A stretch of DNA of 38,614 bases, taken from NCBI RefSeq assembly GCF_945906275.1, contig NZ_CAMDRA010000014.1:1-38614 (forward strand). The letters are read 5' to 3'. Below are positions 17,670-25,052 of this stretch, one piece after another. The stretch is from Dongia mobilis (GTDB taxonomy: Bacteria; Pseudomonadota; Alphaproteobacteria; Dongiales; Dongiaceae). The position numbers and the translations under genes are program-made. The notes under the pieces were generated by a model. That model searched no databases and was not told the DNA's origin. It saw only the letters and a list, made by a program, of their open reading frames with translations. Each line of letters begins with the position of its first letter. Position 1 is the stretch's first letter.

Positions 17670-18056
17670 ATGCCGCGCCAATTGATTTCGTCCGGATCCG
17701 CCTTTGAAAAGACCGCCGGCTATTCACGCGCCGTCGTCGATGGCGACTGGATCTTCGTCTCCGGCACCACCGGCTTCGACTATGCCAAGATGAGCATCTC
17801 GGATGACGTGGTCGAGCAGACCCATCAGACCTTCCGCAATATCGAAGCCGCCCTGAAGCAGGCGGGCTCGAGCCTCAAGGACGTGGTGCGGGCGCGCTAT
17901 ATCATTGTCAACCCGGCCGACTGGCCGATCGTAGCGCCGGTTTTCGGTCAGTATTTCGGCGAGATCCGCCCGGCGTCGACCGCCATCGTCTGCGGCCTGG
18001 TCGATGCCAAGATGAAGATCGAGATCGAAGTCACTGCCAAGCGCCAGGTGTCCTGA
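17670..18056 (+). CDS. Rid-family (YjgF/YER057c/UK114) protein without the archetypal Arg
   Basis: This 128-residue Rid-fold protein has a G-Y-S-R-A-V-V-D-G-D-W-I-F-V-S-G-T-T-G start and a E-Q-T-H-Q-T-F-R-N-I-E-A-A-L-K-Q-A-G-S-S-L-K-D-V-V helix. It ends in R-P-A-S-T-A-I-V-C-G-L and I-E-I-E-V-T-A. Archetypal RidA deaminates reactive enamines and imines and needs an Arg in a R-P-A-R motif (Arg105 in E. coli). Here that position is Ser103, as in the Rid4-7 type subfamilies, whose functions are less clear. It lies 38 bp after ivd and one base before the SDR gene, so it belongs to that transcript. RidA-like imine deamination should not be assumed. Confidence 0.88.
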   Translation: MPRQLISSGSAFEKTAGYSRAVVDGDWIFVSGTTGFDYAKMSISDDVVEQTHQTFRNIEAALKQAGSSLKDVVRARYIIVNPADWPIVAPVFGQYFGEIRPASTAIVCGLVDAKMKIEIEVTAKRQVS

Positions 18057-18057
18057 G

Positions 18058-18738
18058 ATGCCGACAATCCTCATTACCGGCGCCAATCGCGGCATCGGCC
18101 TGGAACTCACGCGCCAGTATGCTGCGGCCGGCTGGGACGTCATTGTCTGCTGCCGCAAACCCAAGGAAGCGGCGGCTCTGCTCAAGATCAAGGGCAAGAT
18201 CGAGTTGAAAGCGCTCGACGTCGCCAAGCCCGCCTCGATCAAGAAGCTGGCAGTCAGTCTCAACGGCCGCGCCATCGACGTGCTCCTGAACAATGCCGGC
18301 ATTCTTGGCCGTCGCGCCGGCTTCGGCAAGGCGGAGAGCAAGGAATTCCTCGCTGTCATGCAGGTCAACGCCTTGGGCCCGCTGCTGATGACCGAGGCCT
18401 TCGCCGGCCATGTCAAGCGCTCCAAGATGAAGAAGATCGTCGCCATCACCAGCGGCATGGGCTCAATCGCCAGCGGTGCCAATGGCGGCTCCTATGCCTA
18501 TAGAAGCTCCAAGGCGGCACTCAACATGGTGATGGCCAATGCCGCGCGCGATCTCAAGGAAAAAGGCCTTGCCGTTGCCGTGATCAGTCCAGGCTGGGTT
18601 CAGACAGATATGGGCGGCAAGCAGGCCCCGCTGAAAGTGACTGACAGTGCTGCCGGCATCATCAAGGTGATCGAAAAGCTGGATATTTCTGCCAGCGGAA
18701 GTTTCTTCAATTACAGCGGTGAAACTCTGCCCTGGTAG
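18058..18738 (+). CDS. SDR-family NAD(P)-dependent oxidoreductase, C-factor-like
   Basis: This 226-residue classical-fold SDR has I-L-I-T-G-A-N-R-G-I-G for cofactor binding, V-L-L-N-N-A-G-I, the Ser segment A-I-T-S-G-M-G-S, a complete Y-R-S-S-K active site, and I-S-P-G-W-V-Q-T-D-M-G-G. The last motif and the short length resemble the CsgA/C-factor-like group of SDRs. Substrate is unknown. It starts one base after the Rid gene's stop and ends 15 bp before the next gene. Unlike the SDR at 10475-11251, its catalytic residues are all present. Confidence 0.87.
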   Translation: MPTILITGANRGIGLELTRQYAAAGWDVIVCCRKPKEAAALLKIKGKIELKALDVAKPASIKKLAVSLNGRAIDVLLNNAGILGRRAGFGKAESKEFLAVMQVNALGPLLMTEAFAGHVKRSKMKKIVAITSGMGSIASGANGGSYAYRSSKAALNMVMANAARDLKEKGLAVAVISPGWVQTDMGGKQAPLKVTDSAAGIIKVIEKLDISASGSFFNYSGETLPW

Positions 18739-18753
18739 TATGGGAGACAGCGC

Positions 18754-19356
18754 GTGGCTGGTCCGATCGAGTTCTATTTCGACTTTTCGTCGCCCTATGG
18801 CTATCTCGCCGCCCATCGCATCGAGGCGGTGGGCGCCGAGTTCGGGCGGCAGGTGCTGTGGCGACCGATCCTGCTCGGCGCTGTGTTCAAGGCGACCGGG
18901 CAAAGCCCGCTGGTGAGCCAACCCTTGCGCGGTCCCTATCATCTCCACGATCTGCAACGCACCGCGCGGCGTCTGAAACTGCCGTTTCAGCTGCCTGCGG
19001 ATTTCCCGATGGCGACCATCGCGGCGGCGCGCGCCTTCTACTGGGCCGATGGCCAATCGGCGCTTGAAGCAAAGCGACTGGCCCTAGCCCTGTTCGATGC
19101 GCCATTCGCGCGTGGTATCAACATCAGCAGTACCGACAGCGTTGCGTCGATTGCGCTGGAGGCGGGGTTCGAACCAGACCAGATCCGAGCCGGCATCGGT
19201 GCGCCTGACATCAAGGAACGCCTCAAGGCAGAAACCGACCGCGCCATCGAACGTGGCATCTTCGGCTCGCCCTTCTTCATCGTCGACGGCGAAGCCTTCT
19301 GGGGCAATGATCGGATCCCCGATCTGCGCGACTGGCTGAAATCCGGCGGCTGGTGA
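18754..19356 (+). CDS. 2-Hydroxychromene-2-carboxylate isomerase-like, GST-kappa/DsbA-fold protein
   Basis: The 200-residue protein begins I-E-F-Y-F-D-F-S-S-P-Y-G-Y-L-A, the thioredoxin-fold start of the HCCA isomerase/GST-kappa group, in which a Ser in this segment activates glutathione. It ends with F-G-S-P-F-F-I-V-D-G-E-A-F-W-G-N-D-R, also diagnostic, with a helical insertion between. The named enzyme isomerises an intermediate of naphthalene catabolism, but most chromosomal members have unknown substrates, and no aromatic degradation genes are nearby. A glutathione-dependent isomerase or transferase is the safest reading. The start codon is GTG at 18754, with GGGAGA just before it. Confidence 0.85.
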   Translation: MAGPIEFYFDFSSPYGYLAAHRIEAVGAEFGRQVLWRPILLGAVFKATGQSPLVSQPLRGPYHLHDLQRTARRLKLPFQLPADFPMATIAAARAFYWADGQSALEAKRLALALFDAPFARGINISSTDSVASIALEAGFEPDQIRAGIGAPDIKERLKAETDRAIERGIFGSPFFIVDGEAFWGNDRIPDLRDWLKSGGW

Positions 19357-19381
19357 CCAATCTCTTTCCAAGGAACATCTC

Positions 19382-20656
19382 ATGCTTGATCAATCGCTTG
19401 CCAAGGACATCATCACCGCCGTCTCCGCCGGGTTCGACACCCAGGTGAGGGAGACCCAGGCGCTGACGGCGCTGCCATCCCTGCGTGGCCAGGAAGCGAC
19501 CGCGCAGGATTTCATGGCGCAGCATTACCGCGCCCGTGACCTCAGCGTCGATCACTGGAAAATCAATGTCGAGGATATCCAGCATCTCCCTGGCTTCTCA
19601 CCAGTGGCGGTGTCCTACGAGAATGCCTTCAACGTCGTGGGCGCCTACCGGCCGCGTGAGGTCAAAGGGCGTTCGCTCATCCTGAATGGCCATATCGATG
19701 TGGTGCCAACCGGTCCCCACGACCTCTGGGCACGGCCGCCTTTTGATTCATACATATCCGGTGACTGGCTCTATGGTCGCGGCTCCGGCGACATGAAGGC
19801 TGGGCTCTATGGCTGCCTTGCCGCGTTCGATGCGCTTGACCGGCTCGGCCTGCGTCCGGCAGCGCCGGTCTACCTGCAATCGGTTGTCGAGGAGGAATGC
19901 ACCGGCAATGGGGCGCTTGCCTGCCTGCAGCGCGGTTACCGGGCCGATGCCGCGATCATCCCGGAACCGATGGGTGATTCACTTCTGACCGCCCAGCTCG
20001 GCGTCATGTGGTTCCAGGTAAAATTGCGCGGCAAGCCGGTCCATGTCGCCTATGCCGGCAGCGGGTCAAATGCGATCGAAGCAGCTTATCCAGTCATTCA
20101 GGCACTGCATGCGCTGGAGGAGCGCTGGAACACCGAGAAGCATGAGATCTGGCAGGAGCACCGCCACCCGATCAATTTTGTTGTCTCCCGGATCGAAGGC
20201 GGGGATTGGACTTCCAGCGTCCCGGCCTGGTGCACCTTCGACATGCGCATCTCCTTCTATCCCGGGATGGAGCTCGCGCGCGTGCGCCGCGACATCGAGG
20301 AGACGGTGCGGTCAGCCGCCGCCGGCCATTCCTACCTCGCCAACAACCCGCCGCAAGTCGTCTATCATGGCTTCCAGGCGGAACCCTATGTGCTCATGAA
20401 CGGAGATGCCGCGATCGCCTGCCTGGAACCGGCCCACCGGCTCGCCTTCGACGCCGATTTGCCGAAGGTCGCCACGACCGCCACCACCGATGCACGTTTC
20501 TTCGGCCTTTATGCGGACACGCCGGCCCTCGTTTATGGCCCGCTCTCGGAAGACATCCATGGCTTCGATGAACGCGTGTCCTTGAGCTCCCTCAAGAAGA
20601 TCACCGCCGGCATGGCCCTCTTCATGGCCGACTGGTGCGGCGTGGAGAAGAAGTAG
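19382..20656 (+). CDS. M20-family ArgE/DapE-type metallo-deacylase
   Basis: The 424-residue protein has the M20 zinc site: L-N-G-H-I-D-V-V-P (His104, Asp106), Y-G-R-G-S-G-D-M-K-A-G (bridging Asp137), V-V-E-E-E-C-T-G-N-G (Glu general base and ligand near 170-172), and the C-terminal D-I-H-G-F-D-E-R-V histidine. The lid domain (about 205-320) contains G-K-P-V-H-V-A-Y-A. Such enzymes hydrolyse N-acyl amino acids, dipeptides or N-succinyl compounds; the genes for arginine and lysine biosynthesis are not adjacent, so a scavenging deacylase is plausible. It begins 25 bp after the isomerase gene and closes this plus-strand run. A palindromic repeat lies just after its stop. Confidence 0.88.
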   Translation: MLDQSLAKDIITAVSAGFDTQVRETQALTALPSLRGQEATAQDFMAQHYRARDLSVDHWKINVEDIQHLPGFSPVAVSYENAFNVVGAYRPREVKGRSLILNGHIDVVPTGPHDLWARPPFDSYISGDWLYGRGSGDMKAGLYGCLAAFDALDRLGLRPAAPVYLQSVVEEECTGNGALACLQRGYRADAAIIPEPMGDSLLTAQLGVMWFQVKLRGKPVHVAYAGSGSNAIEAAYPVIQALHALEERWNTEKHEIWQEHRHPINFVVSRIEGGDWTSSVPAWCTFDMRISFYPGMELARVRRDIEETVRSAAAGHSYLANNPPQVVYHGFQAEPYVLMNGDAAIACLEPAHRLAFDADLPKVATTATTDARFFGLYADTPALVYGPLSEDIHGFDERVSLSSLKKITAGMALFMADWCGVEKK

Positions 20657-20676
20657 CAGTAGAGGACAAGAAACGC

Positions 20677-20707
20677 CGTCACCCTTCGTGAAGGCGGTGG
20701 ATCCACG
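20677..20707 (+). repeat. REP-like palindromic element, copy 1
   Basis: CGTCA (20677-20681), 19 nt, then ATCCACG (20701-20707) match the spacing and ends of the copies at 29.3 kb. The inner segment shares GAAGGCG with the 29.3-kb left copy and can form CACC/GGTG or CCTTC/GAAGG stems. It lies in the 150-bp gap between two convergent genes (stops at 20656 and 20807). I see nothing else in that gap. Confidence 0.6.
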
Positions 20708-20806
20708 CGTTGCTCTCGTCAGTCGCCCACAGGCTCGCGGTTGGTCCGCCTCAATGCTTTCAAGAATGGGCGGCCCATGACAGCGAGGTAAAGAGCGTCG
20801 GCGCCC

Positions 20807-21157
20807 TTATGGGAGTAGGATATACGTCTTTCTGACCGTCTCATGGATTTCCCAGATACCGAGGCTCTCGGCGGGAAAATAGAGGGCGTCGCCGGCCTTG
20901 ATTTCGATGACCTGGCCGTTGTCGGCGTGGAAGGTGCAGTGTCCGGCGACGAAGTGCGCGAATTCGGCCTTGCGGATCTGGCGCTTCCATTTGCCCGGGC
21001 TGCATTCCCAGATACCGAAATCCGGTTCCTTGTCCTTATCCGTGGGCGATGTGCCGCGCAGTTGTGCCACCGGCTCGCCGACCGGTTCCGCGACCTTGCC
21101 CCAATCTTCGAGGGCCGCCGAAGTGAGGCCGGCGGTGTTGGCAAGGCGCTTGATCAT
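20807..21157 (-). CDS. Small cupin-domain protein (Cupin_3/DUF861-like)
   Basis: This 116-residue single cupin has the W-E-C-S-P-G-K-W-K-R start of the barrel and E-F-A-H-F-V-A-G-H-C-T-F-H, then K-A-G-D-A-L-Y-F-P-A and W-E-I-H-E-T-V-R-K-T-Y. The pattern is that of the DUF861/EutQ-like cupins, often uncharacterised sugar- or amine-related enzymes or binding proteins. His residues are present in the first motif, but the usual second-motif His is not clear, so metal binding is uncertain. It lies downstream of nothing obvious on its own strand and is convergent with the M20 gene. A longer overlapping frame at 20719-21144 was discarded because it has no domain and is Arg/Ser-rich. Confidence 0.8.
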   Translation of the reverse strand: MIKRLANTAGLTSAALEDWGKVAEPVGEPVAQLRGTSPTDKDKEPDFGIWECSPGKWKRQIRKAEFAHFVAGHCTFHADNGQVIEIKAGDALYFPAESLGIWEIHETVRKTYILLP

Positions 21158-21191
21158 GGATGGGCTCCTGGGGCGAGATTGGTGAGATTGC

Positions 21192-21719
21192 TTAGTGGCT
21201 TTCCGGGACCGGCTGGAAAGCCATCGCTTCGGCGAGGGCGGCGTTGAGTTCGGCGGTCGACAATTCGCCTTTGTACATGTCGCGCAGGCCGTTCACTTCC
21301 TTGATTTCTTTTGGATTCTTGAGGAGCCCGGAAGCGATCGTCAACCAGGTAAATGCGGTCTTCTTGTCGACCGGACTACCCTGCCCGCGCGCGTTCATGA
21401 CGGCAAGCCCCAGCATGGCATCAGGGAAGCCTTGTTTGGCGGCGCGGCCATACCATTCGCGCGCCAGCGCAAAATTGGCAGGCCCGGCATCGCCATAATG
21501 ATAGTAACCGGCGAGCTTGAACTGCGCCACAGGGTCGCCTTCCGGCGCCATTTCCTTGAGTTTGAGATAGGCGCCGACCTTGTTGCCCTCAAGCTCCATC
21601 TTCAGCACGTCCTGGAGGTCCTCAGGGGCGGCTAGGGCGCGCGAGGGGGCAATGGCATGCGCCGCCACGACCAACAATAGCGCGGCGATGAAATGGGGAA
21701 TGAATCGCTTTTTTGACAT
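21192..21719 (-). CDS. Secreted Sel1/TPR-like repeat protein
   Basis: From ATG 21719 the product is 175 residues. It has a Lys/Arg-rich start and a hydrophobic core ending A-L-A-A, a signal peptide, followed by helical repeats. One Sel1-type unit reads D-P-V-A-Q-F-K-L-A-G-Y-Y-H-Y-G and continues A-R-E-W-Y-G-R-A-A-K-Q-G. A second reads D-A-M-L-G-L-A-V-M, then A-F-T-W-L-T-I-A. Such proteins act as periplasmic scaffolds or regulators, but no partner is evident. The frame stays open to 21842, but the extra 41 residues include a His-rich run with no secretory character, so the start before M-S-K-K-R is preferred. It lies 34 bp before the cupin gene on the same strand. Confidence 0.78.
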   Translation of the reverse strand: MSKKRFIPHFIAALLLVVAAHAIAPSRALAAPEDLQDVLKMELEGNKVGAYLKLKEMAPEGDPVAQFKLAGYYHYGDAGPANFALAREWYGRAAKQGFPDAMLGLAVMNARGQGSPVDKKTAFTWLTIASGLLKNPKEIKEVNGLRDMYKGELSTAELNAALAEAMAFQPVPESH

Positions 21720-21941
21720 GGCCGGAGAATTGCCGATCTTGGCGCGTCGTGCAACCGCGACGGCAAGGCTTCCGATGCCAACGTGATGGTGGTCACAATG
21801 ACCCCCCATCCGATTGCCCCGACCGATTACTCCGTCCGGCATTTTCTACCCGGCAAAAAGATCCCGGTCCCGGCGCCTGGGGTGGCGACGGGCTTGACCA
21901 TGTCCGTCCCGGTGGCATCCCACCAGGGCGTCAGCCGTGTA

Positions 21942-22214
21942 TCAGTTGTCCTTGCGGACGCTGGTGAACTGATCCTCAAGGATGCTCTTCACCAGATCCT
22001 GGACGAACTCCGCCGTTGTCTCGGTGCCATGCTTGGCGACCAGGGCGAACAAAGCCGCCGAAATCGACATGGTGCCGATGGTGTCGAACGGAACGCCCTT
22101 CTTGAAAGCGTCTTCCCAGAAGGCGTTGAACATCTCGAAGCACAGCTTGCGCTGCTCTTCGTCGGTAATCGGGGGCGCGCTCATTTTCTGCCCTTGTGCC
22201 AATGCGGTCTCCAT
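21942..22214 (-). CDS. Small conserved-looking helical protein of unknown function
   Basis: I do not recognise this protein. From ATG 22214 it is 90 residues, acidic and largely helical: E-E-Q-R-K-L-C-F-E-M-F-N-A-F-W-E-D-A-F, an Ala/Ser-rich middle (M-S-I-S-A-A-L-F-A-L-V-A) and a helix ending E-D-Q-F-T-S-V. There is no signal peptide and no metal motif. AAGGAG lies 6 nt before the chosen ATG, which decides the start; ATGs at 22220 and 22265 are less well placed. A 222-bp gap separates it from the Sel1 gene downstream, and I see no gene in that gap. Confidence 0.6.
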   Translation of the reverse strand: METALAQGQKMSAPPITDEEQRKLCFEMFNAFWEDAFKKGVPFDTIGTMSISAALFALVAKHGTETTAEFVQDLVKSILEDQFTSVRKDN

Positions 22215-22245
22215 AGCCATCTCCTTGATCGAACGGTTGACCGCG

Positions 22246-22254
22246 TTATCCACA
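22246..22254 (+). promoter_or_regulatory. Single perfect DnaA-box sequence
   Basis: TTATCCACA matches the DnaA-box consensus TTATNCACA. It lies about 32 bp upstream of the small gene at 21942-22214. Only one copy is seen here, with no AT-rich unwinding region, so it could be a regulatory DnaA site or chance. Confidence 0.3.
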
Positions 22255-22419
22255 GCAAGCCCCATGCCATCGTTGAATCATTACAGGATGTTGGGGTGAT
22301 TGATGCCCGTTCGACGAGTCGTGGTAGTGATTTGACCCGTAGCCTCATAATAGCTGATTAACGAACGACCCAGGTCCTTCGATTCGGGGAAAATACTGCC
22401 GACTTGCCTGACCGAGGCT

Positions 22420-24015
22420 CTATTTCAGGAAATCGGCTGCTTCATGTACTTCGATAACTGTCGGCCCATCTTCCTTGAGGGCCTGCCCGATGGCGATCTT
22501 CAGCTCTGCGAGGCTGCCCGGTTTCACCGCCTTGGCGCCGAAAGCCAGGGCCAGGGCCTGGTAATCCGGGTTGCGCGGCTTGACGCCCAGTTCCGGGATG
22601 TCGAGTTCGATCATGTCCTTGGCGATCTGGCCGAAGGCGTCATTGTTCCACACCAGGATGGGCAGGGGTAAGTGCTGCTCGACCGCGGTCCCCAGATCCT
22701 GCACCGTGAACATGAAGCCGCCGTCGCCGGCCAGCGCCACGACGGGTTTTTCGGGGCAGGCGATCTTGGCCCCGATCGCGGCGGGCAGGGCATAGCCCAG
22801 CGTGCCGAAGCCGCATGGGTGGAACCAGCCACGCGGGCCCTCGAACGGAAAGGTCAAATTGCCCGTATAGGCAATCTGGGTCATGTCGCTGACGACGATT
22901 CCGTCGGCCGGCAGGACTTCGCGCAGGGCGTCCAGCACCTTGACATGCTTCTGTTGCAGCGGCGTCAGATCGGCGCGGATCAAGCCTCGCAGCTCGGACG
23001 CGGTGGCAAGGTCAGGCTTGCGGCCCGCCCTGATCCCGTCGGTCAGTGCCTTCAAAGTCGGGCCGGCATCGGCCAGCAGACCGATGCTGGGCGCATAATC
23101 CCGAGTCAACGTATAGGCGTCGAGATCTATCCGGATAAGCTTGCCGCTCAGGTTCAGGCGGTCGACCCAGGAATCCGTCTCCGCCATCTCGGTCCCGGCG
23201 GCTATGACCAGGTCGGCATGCTCCAGAAGCTTCTGGGTGGCTGGCAGTACCAGTGTGCTGCCCAGGCTCTGCGCGTGGCTGTGCGGCAGGACGCCCTTGC
23301 CAGCGGTGGTGGTGACGCACAGCGCCCCTGATTTCTCCACAAAGGCCTTTACCTCCGCTGCACAATCCAGGGTGCCGCCACCGACGATGAGGATCGGCGC
23401 CTTGGCGCCGTCAATGAGCGCGATGGCGGCTGCGATATCGGCTGCGCTGGCCTTCGGTCGCTGCGCGATCTGTCGCTTCGGCTGGCCGATATTGGCCGGA
23501 GCCGCCAGCATGTCGAGCGGAAATTCCAGCACCACGGGGCGCGGCCGGCCGGTTTCAAACAGTCTGTAGGCATCGGCCATCGCCTGCGGCAGTTCGGCAG
23601 CAGATTTCACGGTCTGGGCGAAACCGGTCAGCGGTGCAATGGCCGCGCGCTGATCAGTGATTTCATGGAGGCGACCACGGCCCTTGCCAAGATCGCCAGT
23701 CGCGTTGACGCTGCACAGGATCAGGACCGGCACGGAATCGGAATAGGCCTGGCCGATCGGTGTCGCCGCGTTCATCAGGCCCGGCCCGGTGATCAGGCAG
23801 GCAACGCCCGGCTTACCGGATGCGCGCGCATACCCATCGGCCATGAAGCCGGCACCCTGCTCATGCCGCACGCCGATATGGCGCATCTTGCGATCGGCCA
23901 GGCCACGATAGAGGTCGAGGGTGTGCACACCCGGTATGCCGAACACGGTGTCGACGCCATAGGTCTCGAGCAATGCAATGGCGGCATGGCCGCCGATCTG
24001 ATTGGCACTCATCAT
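22420..24015 (-). CDS. TPP-dependent decarboxylase, 5-guanidino-2-oxopentanoate decarboxylase-like
   Basis: The 531-residue enzyme has the three domains of the acetolactate synthase/decarboxylase family. The pyrimidine domain begins G-V-D-T-V-F-G-I-P-G-V-H-T-L-D-L-Y-R-G-L, with Glu52 in R-H-E-Q-G-A-G-F-M-A-D-G-Y-A. A central domain (about 190-330) follows. The pyrophosphate domain has G-D-G-G-F-M-F-T-V and, after about 25 residues, W-N-N-D. The P-G-V-H-T-L-x-L-Y-R-G-L sequence is the one I associate with the AruI type, which decarboxylates 2-oxo-5-guanidinopentanoate (2-ketoarginine) in the arginine transaminase pathway. No AruH-like transaminase is adjacent, but a D-amino-acid dehydrogenase, which can yield 2-oxo acids, lies 5 kb away. 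Other 2-oxo acids are possible. It is divergent from an AEC transporter gene. Confidence 0.82.
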   Translation of the reverse strand: MMSANQIGGHAAIALLETYGVDTVFGIPGVHTLDLYRGLADRKMRHIGVRHEQGAGFMADGYARASGKPGVACLITGPGLMNAATPIGQAYSDSVPVLILCSVNATGDLGKGRGRLHEITDQRAAIAPLTGFAQTVKSAAELPQAMADAYRLFETGRPRPVVLEFPLDMLAAPANIGQPKRQIAQRPKASAADIAAAIALIDGAKAPILIVGGGTLDCAAEVKAFVEKSGALCVTTTAGKGVLPHSHAQSLGSTLVLPATQKLLEHADLVIAAGTEMAETDSWVDRLNLSGKLIRIDLDAYTLTRDYAPSIGLLADAGPTLKALTDGIRAGRKPDLATASELRGLIRADLTPLQQKHVKVLDALREVLPADGIVVSDMTQIAYTGNLTFPFEGPRGWFHPCGFGTLGYALPAAIGAKIACPEKPVVALAGDGGFMFTVQDLGTAVEQHLPLPILVWNNDAFGQIAKDMIELDIPELGVKPRNPDYQALALAFGAKAVKPGSLAELKIAIGQALKEDGPTVIEVHEAADFLK

Positions 24016-24034
24016 ATCCCCTGACTTGATCTAT

Positions 24035-24054
24035 GGACCGTTTTCGGCCGGTCC
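24035..24054. promoter_or_regulatory. Inverted repeat between the TPP enzyme and AEC transporter genes
   Basis: GGACCG (24035-24040) and CGGTCC (24049-24054) are perfect 6-bp arms 8 nt apart, 20 bp upstream of the decarboxylase start within the 131-bp divergent gap. A second small repeat, AGCTG-AAAG-CAGCT, follows near 24072. Either could be an operator for the divergent pair. No regulator gene is adjacent. Confidence 0.35.
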
Positions 24055-24146
24055 GAATTGGTGCCGGACTTTAGCTGAAAGCAGCTGTATGCAGCAATAG
24101 ACGCGGCAGCACTTTTCCGGCTAGAAATGGCTTCTCAGGAGAGCTT

Positions 24147-25028
24147 ATGGATCTGTTGCATCAACTTGCCGCCATCATCCTGCCGGTGCTGGTTGTGCCG
24201 GCCATTGGCTTTATCTGGGCACGATCAGGCAATACCTTCGACAATCGCTTTGTCACGCAACTGGTCACCAATATCGGAACGCCCGCGCTCGCAGCCGACG
24301 CACTCACGCGCATTCGCGTCGAAACCGGCGCTCTCGTGGAAATGGCTGGCCTGACAGCGATTTGCTTTGCGGGGTTCCTGGTCCTCGGCCTCATCGTACT
24401 GAGGGTAATGCGGCTGCCGAACCATTCCTATCTGCCCGCCCTGATCTTTCCAAATACCGGCAATATGGGCCTGCCGCTGGCCTTGTTCGCCTTCGGCAAT
24501 GAGGGCCTTGCTTTCGCCGTCGTGTTCTTCGCCATTTCCATCACGGCGCAATTCACGATCGGCATGTCACTCGCTTCAGGCAGCTTCAGCATTGCCCGCC
24601 TGGCGCGCATGCCCCTCATCTACGCCATCATCTTTGCACTGGTGGCGCTGTCCTTTGGCTGGCAATTGCCGGCCTATGCCAGCAACACGCTGCAATTGCT
24701 GGGCGGCGTTACCATTCCCCTGATGCTGCTGGCACTCGGCGTGTCGCTGGCACAACTCCGCGTCACACGCCTGCCGCGCAATCTCTTGCTGTCGCTGGTG
24801 CGCCTGGGTGGTGGTGCCGTGGTCGGCTTCCTGGTCGGTCATTTCATCGGCGCATCCGACCTGGCGACCGGTGTGCTGATCATCCAGAGCACCATGCCTG
24901 TGGCGGTCTTCAACTATCTCTTCGCCCAATACTACAACCGCGAACCGGCCGACGTTGCCTCGATGGTGGTCATCACGACCGCCCTGTCCTTCGTCACCTT
25001 GCCGCTGTTGCTCTATTTCGTCTTGTAG
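24147..25028 (+). CDS. AEC-family (auxin efflux carrier-like) transporter
   Basis: The 293-residue, highly hydrophobic protein has about ten transmembrane helices. The typical AEC segments F-P-N-T-G-N-M-G-L-P-L-A and L-G-V-S-L-A-Q-L are present, as is the C-terminal S-T-M-P-V-A-V-F-N-Y-L-F-A. Bacterial AEC members export or import small organic acids such as malate or malonate. The cargo is unknown here, but divergence from a 2-oxo-acid decarboxylase and proximity to a hydrolase suggest an organic acid or amine made or used locally. CAGGAGAG precedes the ATG. It ends 24 bp before the CocE-like gene, suggesting co-transcription. Confidence 0.88.
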   Translation: MDLLHQLAAIILPVLVVPAIGFIWARSGNTFDNRFVTQLVTNIGTPALAADALTRIRVETGALVEMAGLTAICFAGFLVLGLIVLRVMRLPNHSYLPALIFPNTGNMGLPLALFAFGNEGLAFAVVFFAISITAQFTIGMSLASGSFSIARLARMPLIYAIIFALVALSFGWQLPAYASNTLQLLGGVTIPLMLLALGVSLAQLRVTRLPRNLLLSLVRLGGGAVVGFLVGHFIGASDLATGVLIIQSTMPVAVFNYLFAQYYNREPADVASMVVITTALSFVTLPLLLYFVL

Positions 25029-25052
25029 ACGGTTTTCCCAGGGGACATCACC

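Noticed and set aside
20719-21144. Alternative 141-codon frame overlapping the cupin gene
   Set aside because: Its product is Arg/Ser/Pro-rich with no fold signature, while the overlapping frame encodes a clear cupin.
21720-21842. 41-codon N-terminal extension of the Sel1-repeat protein
   Set aside because: The M-S-K-K-R start gives a normal signal peptide, and the extension would bury it behind a His-rich segment.
22246-22254. Replication origin
   Set aside because: There is only one DnaA box, no AT-rich unwinding region, and no dnaA, dnaN, parAB or hemE-type origin neighbours.
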